Positions 34,301-45,400 of a stretch of 64,000 nucleotides of DNA are shown one piece after another. The notes beneath the pieces were generated by a model. That model did not search any database. It was given only the letters and a program-made list of their open reading frames with translations, and was not told the origin of the DNA. The DNA comes from Lytechinus pictus (Eukaryota; Echinodermata; Echinoidea; Temnopleuroida; Toxopneustidae): positions 15,793,501 to 15,857,500 of the forward strand of contig NC_087253.1 in assembly GCF_037042905.1 (NCBI RefSeq). The letters are read 5' to 3'. Position numbers and translations under genes: made by a program. Position 1 is the stretch's first letter. Each line of letters begins with the position of its first letter.

Positions 34301-37300
34301 CATGTTGAATACTGAATAATCCTGCTATACATGTAATGCATACTTTCCATAGACTCCATCCCGCAATATATCTAATGTGGGATCAGTCTCCAACAGTTTT
34401 TTTAAAGCAATGGGGAAATAAAAAAACAGACTGTCTTACCAGGATTTCGTACTCTCCATGTTTTGGTGAATTCTGTACACGGTGGGACCGATTCTCCTTC
34501 TCCTATCGTTACGTCTTTTACGAACGTCATGTGTGGTAGCCGCTGGACAGGGAGGTTGGCTTCGATGTCGTAATAGGATCCGATGGCAGCTTGCAAGTTC
34601 CTGATGATGTCCAGTAAAACGAGTAAAAAGAGAATAATGAAGGTTATTTGAAAAGTATCCCATTAAATATGGTGTCCAAATCTGCAAAGTACTTCTTACC
34701 TGCACATACAGTATGCAGTATGTACATGTACCTACGCAATTCTAATTCAAAGGAGGTATGAAAGATGATTTTAAAAAATCAATTTCAGACACTTCATGCA
34801 CAAGCTTAAAAAATGAAGTTTTCAAAAACCTATGGTTATAAAATTTAAAACTTAATCATAAATAATCATTATAATATTTATAATATTCATAATCAAGTTT
34901 TAAATTTTAAATGTTAAATAATAATTTTTATCTATAAATTGTTCTTCAAAACGGCATTTTGTAACATTGCTTATCGGAGCTACGTACATGTACATGTACG
35001 TCATAACGAAGCGGTTCAAGGGTCAAGCCTATTGTATGTGCGGTGTATACAAATGGATCGAGGGATCTAAACGAGATCGGTCTGGTAAGAAACCTCTAAA
35101 CCTTTTTATTAACATTTAACATTTATTTTGCACCTTCATACGCATTAGGTGTATGAAGGTGTAGAGTTAAATAAAATGATAGAAATTTACGTGATTTCTA
35201 TCTTCAAAGATGGATTTCCCAGGGAAATCCATCTTTGTTTACATGTGTCTCTTTAACATATATGGGAGGCGGTTCAAGGCTCCGTGATCAAATGACAATA
35301 TCATAACCATAAAAAAATATTATCACGGAGTCCTCAAGGCCAGGCTAGGTTAGAACACTGCAGAGCAAAATATTCTGAAGATGTAGAGGCATTTAAAAAG
35401 TTGGTACATGTAGCTTATTTTCAGCACATTTATAGCTTTGTAAAATATGTGCATCAAGATCAGCAGTTAGAGTATGGATGACTGGAAAAAAATCAGCTGG
35501 TACCTGCAGCTGATTACTCACCTGTTCACTTATTGTGACATCAACGCGCATGGTCTAAAATATTCGCCTGCAGATAAGAATGGGCACAAACATAACTGGG
35601 GAACGTCCTTAAATCATAAAAAAATAAAAATAATTTTCATTTTGGTAAACCTGCTGCCATATATACAAAAAGTTGGCTCCTCAAATTAAAAGTAATGCAT
35701 AAAAATCAGATTTACTCAAGGAGTTTTGTTGTGAAGCTTGCCATAGGTTACAGCAGCAGAGCTCCTCGCTCGAGTTAAATTAAATAACCTGGCAAACACA
35801 AATCGAGTGTGCTAACAAAAATGTAGGACAATAGCTGATGATAGATGGGGAAATAGAGATCACAGAATCTTTTTTTAGTGCTCTTATTCCAGTAATTTCC
35901 ATTGATGTACTGCAGGGGCAAGTGAAAAAAAACCTGTCCTCAAAACAAGGACACTGAACTATATTTCATCACGACATGAGCTGTCTCAGTTTATGATATG
36001 CTTCGTTTCTAGGAAAATCCTCACTTTCAGACCTGCACATTTAACTTACTGTCCCGGCCCCTTTTCACAATTGTTGCGGCCATATCATGTGGATCAGCCT
36101 GCAGCCACATGTCTCATCAATTAAAGATAAATACCAGTTGTGGTAACGATCTCAAAATGAGTTAGAACAAAATCCAATGAAACCACCAACAAATGTTTGC
36201 AGATTTTGAGCTGAGATTTTAATATGATTTTACAAAGATAAGTTTCAATCACCCACAATCCACATCAACTTTAGACCAAAAGCTTCGGTCTCTGTTATGT
36301 TGGTTGTTCAGCTGAACTCCGTTGGCTTCACACACCAAATACAGAGACCGAAGTTCTAGCGCGATCTGTACAGGGGACTCAATGGCCATATGTTTATGTA
36401 CTTAAGATCGGATAAAACGGGGAAGTGAATTTGCGCGACAGCCGAGGTAAGTCACTGTTTTTGTTCCTTTTAACTTTATTTTTCTCAGTTTTTTGGCAAT
36501 TAATGCCAAGAGGGAATATTAATTTGCATTTTGGTCGCGTTAATTTTCAAAATTTTTATTCATTAAAGACAAAAATTGAAGAGCCCCGACGGGGGGATTT
36601 TGCATTGCAAGTCCCCTAATGGTGGCTGCACGCTAGCGAGCCGTCTGTGTACGAGGAGAAATAAAAAAAAAAAAAAGTTAAAAAACTCCTCGAAACAGAC
36701 GGCTGCCAGCTGTCTACATCAACTTGATTATCATGGCATCAGGACATTATTCTCAAATTTCATAAACATTAATCTATTCAAGGCCAAGCCAGCCCATGGC
36801 ATAGGCGTTGAAACTCTGGGTGGGAGGGGCCGCGGTAATTTTTTTTTTGTCTTTATTGTGAACGTCTACAAAGTACAAAACATAAAACTACCAACAAACC
36901 TACCATTTCAATTGTGATCATGGTGATGTTTGTAATTGTATGGTCACCTCTTCCCCCTCCCAACAATACCAAGTCCAAGACCCCACTTTCAAATTGTTCA
37001 AAATAAAACCATTTGATTCAGCATGGCCTCTGCCTCGGCCTCATTCAGTCATGTCAGTAGACATCCCATTTTCATTTGGCATTGCATTGCCAATCAAATT
37101 TGCTGTTCGATGGCAACGCATGATCATATTACCACCAGCATCATCATTATCATTTTCATCACAATCACCCTCCTTGCCTTTCCTCCCTCTTTATCATCGT
37201 TATCAGTCATCGCCATCACAATTTCCATGGCCACCAAGTCCAAGGCACCATAACCAACCTACCAGTTGTTCATGTCAAGGAAAAATGCACAGGTCGCCGG

Positions 37301-37414
37301 GTTAAGATTGTTGCCCAACAACTTCTGAAATTCGTTTATCAAAACATCTCGATCGGTCGTTCCCATGCTGCTGAATTTCGACATTAAATCTTGATCTAAA
37401 TCTACATCCATCAT
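25396..37414 (-). CDS. ILRUN: ILRUN (C6orf106) orthologue, UBA-like plus NBR1-like domain, complete, six exons
   Basis: Exons: 37263-37414, 34440-34600, 33343-33540, 27809-27961, 25962-26071, 25396-25644 (1023 nt, 340 aa plus TAG), all GT-AG and in frame. Residues ~10-62 form the UBA-like part (KFSSMGTTDRDVLINEF, then NNWNLQAAIGSYYD). Residues ~75-180 are the four-tryptophan NBR1-like domain, with W99, W109, W159 and W174 and the blocks DVTIGEGESVPP and YQGQWRMCTSTG. The rest is a Pro/Ser/Thr-rich tail ending TEDTMTDEDL, longer than in the human protein (~298 aa). Vertebrate ILRUN damps IRF3-dependent antiviral and inflammatory transcription and affects lipid metabolism; the same role here is inference. 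Start: two adjacent ATGs, the outer one chosen. Intron 3 contains a 4-kb piggyBac-type insertion; a MITE abuts the exon 4 donor. Confidence 0.96.
26157..26174. repeat. 18-nt poly-G run
   Basis: Uninterrupted G run in ILRUN intron 4, at the left of repeat-derived sequence. Confidence 0.9.
26330..26760. repeat. Dispersed repeat J copy 1
   Basis: GATCGCCAACACA, CAGTGTAT and CATACA.ACAGACACTT blocks match 55965-56190. Inverted relatives of its left end (ACACTGTCCCACGTGTG...GTTGGTCATCTTCAGTGT) lie near 26700-26755, so the copy is a loose foldback. Confidence 0.6.
27006..27796. mobile_element. TA-flanked foldback with GGGACAGTGATTTTCCG ends, abutting ILRUN exon 4
   Basis: Perfect 17-bp inverted ends, TA on both sides (27004-27005, 27797-27798), 791 bp, with many AAACGGAA/TTCCGTTT words inside. 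Its right end is 12 bp from the ILRUN exon 4 edge (27809), so intron 4 reads GTCAGTTGTTTA and then the element. No transposase. Confidence 0.85.
28554..28601. mobile_element. Left part of a MITE E split by the piggyBac-type insertion
   Basis: CCAGGTGTGTGTTTCATAAAG to GACTTTAA matches the start of the intact copy at 46799-46976. It continues after the 4-kb element at 32619. Confidence 0.85.
32256..32299. repeat. Three 18-bp-spaced TCACGTGA (E-box) repeats
   Basis: TCACGTGATCA starts at 32256, 32274 and 32292 with AAACAAA/GAACAAA spacers. CACGTG is the core of bHLH-Zip (USF/MITF/Myc type) sites. They lie 320 bp inside the right end of the piggyBac-type element. Confidence 0.85.
32544..32603. 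repeat. Paired subterminal hairpins of the piggyBac-type element
   Basis: GGCTTCTGTAGAAGCC (32544-32559) and GGGCTTCTGTGGAAGCCC (32586-32603), each followed by GTCG, form small inverted repeats just inside the right terminus. Subterminal repeats are often transposase-binding sites; this use is inferred. Confidence 0.7.
32619..32750. mobile_element. Right part of the split MITE E
   Basis: TTAAGAATGACTGGTGATCC... to AACTTATGAACAGC continues the copy begun at 28554. Its outer right tip (TTTATGAAACGGCCCCCAGG in the intact copy) is degraded. Confidence 0.8.
35205..35237. repeat. Perfect 33-bp palindrome
   Basis: Two 16-bp arms, CAAAGATGGATTTCCC and its exact complement, around one A. In ILRUN intron 1, between blocks (34995-35345) that share CGGTTCAAGG and CTCCGTGAT/ATCACGGAG inverted words, so it may be the core of a larger foldback. 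Confidence 0.8.
36283..36353. repeat. Inverted repeat, 13-bp arms
   Basis: CTTCGGTCTCTGT and its exact complement ACAGAGACCGAAG separated by 45 nt, in ILRUN intron 1. Confidence 0.65.
36639..36703. repeat. Inverted repeat around A-rich loop
   Basis: AGCCGTCTGTGTACGAGGAG and CTCCTCGAAACAGACGGCT form imperfect arms around an A-rich spacer. ILRUN intron 1. Confidence 0.6.
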
Positions 37415-37636
37415 GGTAACTGTTCAGACGGGTAGCTCCTTGAAATATACAACAAACGTTTGATTAGAAGACGAAAATGAAGGGAACTTTGATGCTTTTT
37501 AAGTCGTGATTTCTGTCAGGTCCCGGCTCCGTACCAGTGCAGCTAGTGCAGTGCAGCCACGTAAATTTGCATGCAAATTACACACACAAAATAATCCACG
37601 CGAGATTGCAACGATCACACTCCCACTCTGACCCCG

Positions 37637-37644
37637 TGACGTCA
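37637..37644. promoter_or_regulatory. ILRUN: CRE-type site TGACGTCA upstream of ILRUN
   Basis: A perfect palindromic CREB/ATF site 223 nt above the ILRUN start codon. The same octamer also occurs inside repeats elsewhere in the window (e.g. 6.1, 7.9, 44.0, 58.8 kb), so function is uncertain. Confidence 0.3.
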
Positions 37645-39046
37645 TACATAGCTTCAGAAAGCTGAAGGTAGTAGTCTATTTTCGAATGTTTGAAATCGAG
37701 GGGGGGGGGGGGTTAATAGGGTCAATTAGCTTTTTAGGTGAGATAAGGTACACTCAGATATAAAGGGGTCGTAATTATCTACCTGTTCATTTATTTAGTA
37801 ATTTATGCATGTATTCATTAACCATTACTTATTTATTCTTTTACCGTTCATTTAGTTTAATTCTTGGTTATATATATCATTCATATTATCTCTGTGTATA
37901 TTTCATTTATTTATTATTATTAATTCATTTATTCATTGTTTTTTTTTTTTGGGGGGGGGGGTGGCCAGCATTAAATGATGATAATAACATTGACTTCCTA
38001 TAGCCTCTTTATACTACCTCTTCATATAAATATTATGTCATATATTTTTAATTGAATTAGTATGGTTGAGACCTCGACCTAGTTTTTATCTTCTTTCTTT
38101 CCTTTTCTAGCTATACTCATTTTTTTGCACTACTTGAAAAAAAAATATTGGGGGGGGGGATGCCCTCTGCTTTCACCCCAGTTTCTGGGGCACATATCAC
38201 AGGCGCTGCCCTCCTCCCTCAATATCCATTTTAACTATTTAATATTTTTGGCCTGTCATTTTTTTTTTTGGGGGGGGGGGGCGTCGTGGGGGGCAACTGC
38301 CTGTGTGATCATGATCTTTAACCTATTTTTTAATAACTTGAACAAAAAAGTGCATGGATCACTATGAATGCCCCCACCATATTTGTCAATCCTGAATATC
38401 TTTCCCTGCAATTTATAACTCGGGAGAGGCACTTTCATTCCGAGGCAAGCCTCAGACCCCATTCTAGCTATTTTCCCTCTCAGACTCAATCTCAACAGCA
38501 GCCCCCCCTCCCCCCGCTCTCTCCTTTCCAGAATATATAGTGCATTTCATTTTCAGCTTTCCCTTTTTTTGCTCAATCCCTGAAATTCTTCATCATGGTG
38601 GGGGCTGATATCTCATTCAATTTTTTTTATTTATTTCTCTTCACTTTCAAATTGTATGTGCGTGAATAGGACATATTATTACATCCATGGACTTACTACT
38701 TAACAAGGGACCATGTGACAACTGCCCCTCTCCACTTAAAAATAACTTTAATCAACACTGTTTTTCAAATAGAGGCTATAATACTTCCAAGATTAGGCTC
38801 CATATAATATATGGATGAAGAGTGGCGGAAATTCATATTGTTTATTTCACATTTCTCTCAGCTTTCTGATGCAATTGGTGAAAAAAGTTTGCATAATGGA
38901 GATCACAGTATCAAGGTGTTCAAAATTTTAACCCCATCATTTTTTTTACAAAATGAGAATATTGAAGAAAAAAAAACATTTTGGCACAAAAATCCTATAA
39001 GATTAAATACCAAACCCTAACTATTACAAAAATCCTTTAAGATTAA

Positions 39047-39819
39047 CCCTAAATCTCCCGGGGTATTTTGATTTTTGTCATTCCCGGGGGGGGGGGGGGC
39101 CATTATGGCCCCCCCCCCCCTAAGATCTCGGCCGCCGATCGCGCGAGCGACGCAAAAATTTGCACGCTGGTAGTGGGCGATGTAATCTACAAGGCTGTAT
39201 GGTAAAATTTTCCAAAATAATGAGATTTTATTTTATATGAATTAATTATGCTAATTTATGCATAAATCATACTTTTTCCTCTAATTCACTAAATAAAGCT
39301 CCTAGAATGCTAATTTTTGGAAAAAATATTCTTTGTAGCATTCTTAACAATCACAATTCAAAAAAACTTTGGTTCGGAAATAAATTTCTTATGTATTTTA
39401 TTGTTTTATGAATTTCTTATGTATTTCTTTGTTTTTTTACTTTTTGTTTTTTATTGTTTTTTCAATGGAAATCGTTCCAGACTTAATTCTGATCATAAAC
39501 AAGGCAAAATTAATTCAGTTTAAACAGTAAAAGTAGAAATAATGATACATTTATGAATTTTGGCTAAATACACAATTTGCATTGGATTTGTACATGAAAT
39601 CACGTTTATGAGCAATTTTGGGTCTGACATGCACTTACATAATGTTGCGTAATGTCGTAACCGCGTACCCAGGCGTCACAAATTTGGTCTCAAAATTTGC
39701 GCGAGACTTGAAAGTAAAAAGTCAGTGAGCGGCGAGGTCAAAAAATTTCGCGCAGCAGATATATCGCGAAAATTGTCGAGGGGGGGGCCATTATGGCCCC
39801 CCCCCCGGGAGAATTAGGG
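39047..39819 (+). mobile_element. TTAA element family D copy 1 with G/C-run hairpins near both ends
   Basis: Ends CCCTAAATCTCCCGG and CCGGGAGAATTAGGG, bounded by TTAA (39043-39046, 39820-39823). Near each end lies a hairpin with G-run and C-run arms and the core CCATTATGG (about 39086-39120 and 39780-39808). An inverted relative is at 54240-55017. A 68-codon hydrophobic frame (39317-39523) is shared with that copy. Confidence 0.83.
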
Positions 39820-40002
39820 TTAAATACCATACCCTAACTATGAATTTGCAGCCCAATTGTCAGAGCTTCGAGTCCCATTAATGAGTCATATATCACTGCT
39901 TTGGGACACGTTTTAATTTATCCTAATACTAAATGACCAAATAAACAAACTGTACATTAAAGTACAACCACAACACAATAAAATTTCTTACTGCAAATAG
40001 CT

Positions 40003-40008
40003 TTTATT
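40003..40008 (-). promoter_or_regulatory. Candidate distal KIF18 polyA signal
   Basis: TTTATT on the plus strand (AATAAA in the transcript). Its use would give a 3' UTR of about 2.4 kb. Nearer TTTATT (e.g. 41.07 kb) is also possible; the true end cannot be told from sequence. Confidence 0.25.
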
Positions 40009-40895
40009 TGATATCAACAGGTGCATATTGCTTACAATTAAGGCATGATAATTGACAGAAAATACAAATTAATTCATATATATATAAAAATATGTACACC
40101 AAAAGAACATAATAATACAATAATATATTCTCTATATACACTATATGTGAGCCTTCCATCTTAAAATTTACTCTAAAACTTACTCTACATTTAGCCATAG
40201 CATTGAATGAAACTTTACACATTGATTAACAATAGCAAATAAACAAAAAACAAATAAACAAAACAAAGTTAATCTTCGAACAGTGAAAATGATTACATAA
40301 TGCATTGCAAACTATTCATGATTTTAAAGTTTACCTGATTCTGAAAAAGGTGCCAAAATATGATACCATTTTACCAGAAAGTGAAAGAAAGAGAGAAAGA
40401 TTTTTTTTCTCTTGTGTGATGTGATAATTATTTTCTTTTCTTTTCAGGTGAATTCACAATGATTTATAAGAAAAAATACCCAACCCCCAAACAAATATGA
40501 TAAAATAAGTCTCCCAGACTCCATAATTAGCATTAATCAATTTCCCATTCCAGCATAATCCTGTGTTTGCAAATAGATTAATCCGAATTCAGTAAATTGG
40601 AATATTAGCATTCAAAAGATACTGGCCCTTTAAACTTCAACAAAATCATTTCTAGTAATTATAGATTTGCATACACAATTGAAGGAAATTACATAGAATG
40701 TGAAGTAAAGACTTGAAAATTGAATTATAATTTTCCACAAGTATTTTCATCACCGTAGAGAGCAATAGCCACAATACGTCTCAAGGCCACATTAGTATGG
40801 TAATAGATTTAAAAATACTGCAGTGAATTCATTAGTTATCTTTTGTTTGTTAGTTGTGACATTTGAATAACATATACACTCTCCCATGATTGCCC

Positions 40896-41270
40896 ATGTG
40901 AAAGAAAAAAAATGGTATACAGGACCCCGATTCAAAGGCTACCTCTTGGTAAATCCCTCCAAAGCGCATGCCACTATTATGAATGTGTGTGCCCTGAAAC
41001 AGTAATGTGAAGGATATAAAAAAAAAATATCTAAACCTCTTCAGCGAAAAATATCTGTGTATCTTTGTTTTATTTACATGTGAAAGAAAAATATGGTATA
41101 CAGGACCCTGATTCAAAGGCTATCTCTTGGTAAATCCCTCCAAAGTGCATGTAGCTATTAATTATACAAATGTGTGTGCCCTGAATCAGTAATGTGAATT
41201 ACATAAAATAAAAATATCTAAATATCTTTACCTCTTCAGCAAAATATCTGTGTATTCTTGTTTTTTTACA
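40896..41270. repeat. Local tandem duplication of ~185 bp
   Basis: 40896-41077 and 41078-41270 share ATGTGAAAGAAAAA, TGGTATACAGGACCC, CTTGGTAAATCCCTCCAAAG, TGTGTGTGCCCTGAA and AAAATATCTGTGTAT in the same order. Confidence 0.85.
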
Positions 41271-42444
41271 TAAAGGACCTTCTCAAGCCAGGGGCAGATC
41301 CAGAAATTTTCCTTTTTTGAACAGAAAAAAAATTAACAAGCCCCCCCCCCAAAGGTCTTAAGGGGGAAGGTGGGGGGGACAAGGGACGGATGTGCCCCTT
41401 CCTGGATCCGCCACCGTCTCTAGCATAGAATGGGTTGGAAATTTCATGAAATAATCTCTATCTGTAGCTTTCTAATACCCAATGAATAAATTTGTAAAGC
41501 AAATTTCACAATTTTCACATATTAAAAAAAAAAACTAATTGCAACTGACTCATGGGATAATTTGGGATATTTTTTTTTACACAAACTTTGATTTCTCTAA
41601 GCCTAGCTAGTTCAAAAAGCTATGGAACATTTTCCCATTTCAAGTTGTGAGACAATGGAGTCACTGAATGTTACTAAACGTTAGAAACACAAACTCTACC
41701 AAAGTTCTAACAAGATAATGACAAACTCTCAGAAAAAAAAAAATGTGCTATTTTTTAAAAATAATTTGATTGATCTAAGTCTGGCTTTTTACCACCACAT
41801 CTAACCTTTCTCCCATCCCCATGCTTTCCCTTCCTGTGGGTTCTAATAAACCAAGGTCATTGGGTGATTTCAAGTTTGTTGTTAGTACTGGGCTCCTTTT
41901 CATGAAACCTCTTGTAATAACAATTTTTCAATAACAGTTAAAAGCTACTGAAATCCTTCAATGTGATTGGTTGATAGTAAATTTGTTATAGAAATATTGC
42001 ATTAACAAGTCTTTATGAAATAGGATCCAGGTGTTGGAAGCACAAATTAGAAATCACATTATTGATAAATGTAGCACAACACCAAATGAGACCTATCCCG
42101 AATCAAGTCTTAATGCCGGCGTTGGAAGCACAATTTTTAATGCCTTCTCGACCTTCAACACCTAATGTGAATTTACGAAGATGGTAAAAATCACAATATT
42201 GATACAAGTAGCTCAACACCAAGACCTGTCCCACGACCAGTCTTGGTTTCTTTGGCATTATGCTGATGGAAAAATTGGCTCAACACTAACACCAGTCAGC
42301 ACTTAACATGACATCCCACAATCTACTCTCTGTCACAGATAAATAATGGATGTTTATAGAATAAGTATCATTATTTTATATTTTCAGGACCATCAGGGTA
42401 GATTGTTTTCAAGGACTTTTTTGATAGACATGATGAAAACAACT

Positions 42445-45400
42445 TCAAAGATTCCAGTTTGACTGATTCCGGTGAGTGCTCCTGAAACAAAACAGAGAAC
42501 AAGATTTTTAAAAATTCATTATCAAATCATCACCGTCATTATTATTGTCAGTCATCATCATTGCCACTTCCATCATCATCATCCTCATCATCATCACCAC
42601 CAAAACCATCGTCATTATCAACATACATCACCATCATCATCGTCATCACAATCATCATCGTCACCATCATCGTCATCATCATCATCATCATCACCATCAT
42701 CATCGTCACCATCATTATCATCATCAGTTCATCACCATCATCATCCTCCTCCTCCTCCTCTATTAGTTATTGTTGCTCACAATGCTGCCGGGCTTAATGT
42801 TTCAATAAGGCCCATGGGAACATTTCAGACTCATTGGAGGAAAAAGAGGTAAACCCTCTAGATATGCAGAGCTGTGAAATCCAGGTTTTCCAAAATATTT
42901 GCTTCTAATCCGGCACATATATGTATAAACTATACATTACTCTAAAACTGTATTTCCAGATGTCATTAATTTGGTCTCCCAAAATGGGTGAAAAATCAAA
43001 CTAAAATCAGTTATACTCCTCCCGCCCCCATCTCAAGCCTTACTTGAGTTCAGGAGAGCATTCATAAAAGAGCTTGCAGAATGTTCTATTTAACAGTCTA
43101 TTCAAGAGAATATGCTTTTTTTGTGGAAGTATATACCGGTATTTAGTTTTATTATTTATTCTACTAATTTTTTTTATTCATTTCATTTACTTGTAAATGA
43201 TATCAACCAAAGTCTTCACAACAAAAAGGGAACTTAACTTTAGAACTCAACACTTGAAAAACACAAAATTGTAACTATATTGGTTAGGATGCACCGCATG
43301 GACCCATTCTGAGCTACGAAATAAAGTGTGTATTCCTTCAAACTTACCTATTGACATTCCTTGTTGTTTGATGCAGGTTTCCTACACTAAATGCTCTGGC
43401 AAGGCCAGTCCTGTTGCTGTTCTGCAAGGAACCAGAAGAACTGAATGTAGAGCGCCCTCTGTTGGTGGGGAAATGGTTTTCTTTGCTGCTTTGAGAGTAC
43501 GAGCTGAAATAGAGAATTTATTAATTTTAGGATGGGTGGAAGCATGTTAAGGATAATAGCAGAATCTGCCTCAGTCAAATCTCTTGGAGCCAGAGATATA
43601 TGACTGGGCTTAAAATATGATGTATATTCCCTAGGTTTTGCATATTCGGGTGTGACAAATTGTATTGACAATACATTTTTCATGAAACAATAGAATTGAT
43701 GAATGAATAATATTATACAGATATTGCCTACCTAGAGTTTGAATACAACATTTCCTCTCCCCGACGGAGTTATATTTTTCCCAAGGGATTATATTTTGCC
43801 CGAAACGATAGACCAGGCAATATCTGTTATATTATATAGTCTATGTGGATTCGCCATCAGAGATTACATTCATCATCTTGCTCCAACCGGAAATTCTTGC
43901 TACAGCTCTGATCCATCTACGTCATAATAGAAACTATTTTGAAAATACATCAAGCGCATTCTTCATGCAATCGACGCGTTAACACTAGCGCGTACATCAA
44001 ACTACCTGATTACGCAACTTGTAAGCAGCGAGTGACGTCACCTTAGTGAATATAACGCCGCAATTGACAATACAACGCAGTTATATCTACTGAGGTGACG
44101 TCAAAACCCAGAATATAACAAATGCGATCCTCGCAGCTATGGTCACGTGATGGCGTATTGACCTATCACTGATTCGAATCTACATAACCTATGTAATATA
44201 ATTTAATATCCTACAATCCTGCACATAATAACCAATTTAGGCTATATAATATGCATGTGAATGAATGTGAATATATAAACATAGAGTACATAAGGACACA
44301 TATCATAAACACTTGCAAAGCAGAATCATCCTTTATTTTAGATTGTAAAAAGCCTTTAGCATGTTAGTACAGAAAAGCGCAACATAAAAGCTAAATTAAA
44401 GGACAAGTCCACCCCAACAAAAAGTTGATTTGAATAAAAAGAGAAAAATCCAACAAACATAACACTGAAAATTTCATCAAAATCGGATATAAAATAAGTT
44501 ATGACATTTCAAAGTTTCGCTTAATTTCACAAAACAGTTTTATGCACATCCTGTTCGGTATGCAAATGAGGAGACTGATGACATCATCCACACACTATTT
44601 CTTTTGTATTTTATTATATGAAATATGAAATATTCTAATTTTCTCCTCATTATCAAGTATAACAATGATTAATCCCTCCCTGAACATGTGGAACTAACAT
44701 TGTTTAAAACTATATGGTTCAGTCAAGTTGGTCCTTCTTGTCAAATCTGTAAAAAATGAAATATTGTATACATTTAATTAAAAAAATAAAAAACAAAAGA
44801 AATAGTGAGTGAGGGATATCATTGACTGTCTCATTTGCATGTCACATCACTGTTTTGTGAAAAATAAGCGAAACTTTAAAATGTCATAACTTTCTTATTT
44901 TAAATCAGATTTTTATGAAATGTTCAGCGTTATGCTAGTTTGATTTTTCTCTATTTATTCAAATTAACAGTTTTCCGGGGTGGACTTGACCTTTAATGAT
45001 TTCAATCATGAAATATGCTTTAAATGGTCAAATGAATACAAAAAAGAGGGTGGTCAAATATCTCTTACCGTTGGCTGACTTGGCTTCCAGTATTGAGCCT
45101 TCTCTTATTAGCTGCTGCTTTGGTCATAGACATATAGGCTGGGATAGGCTTGGTAACACCAACTACAACAAGATCTTTAAAAACAATGGTGGGAAACAAT
45201 CATTAATCTGTTGCAAGTTGTCAGTCCCTTGTGGGGTATCGTGGTCTAGTGGTTACGACACTCGTCTTTCAATCAGAGGGACGTGGGTTAGAATTCCAGC
45301 CATGGCCTTTTTTCTTTCAGCAATAAATTTACCCACATTGTGCTGCACTCGACACAGGTGAGGTGAATTCCTTGAATGCTTTAGCGCCTATATGGCGGCT

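Larger units (their letters stand above)
37415..42444. other. Region between ILRUN start and KIF18 stop
   Basis: Contains the ILRUN promoter side (37.4-37.7 kb), several T-run/G-run junctions (37.94, 38.15, 38.27 kb), a hairpin-bearing TTAA element (39047-39819) and an AT-rich, mostly unique stretch (40.0-42.4 kb) that may be KIF18 3' UTR. No other coding region recognised. Confidence 0.6.

Noticed and set aside
37637..37644. CRE as proof of CREB control of ILRUN
   Set aside because: The octamer also occurs in several repeats here, so one copy near the start is weak evidence; kept only at low confidence.
42472..42852. 126-codon plus-strand frame with poly-His and poly-Ser
   Set aside because: It reads through the CAT microsatellite, antisense to KIF18.
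45231..45305. Possible functional tRNA gene (A and B boxes present)
   Set aside because: B box and stems are degenerate and the sequence continues into a dispersed SINE body, so it is a tRNA-derived SINE head.
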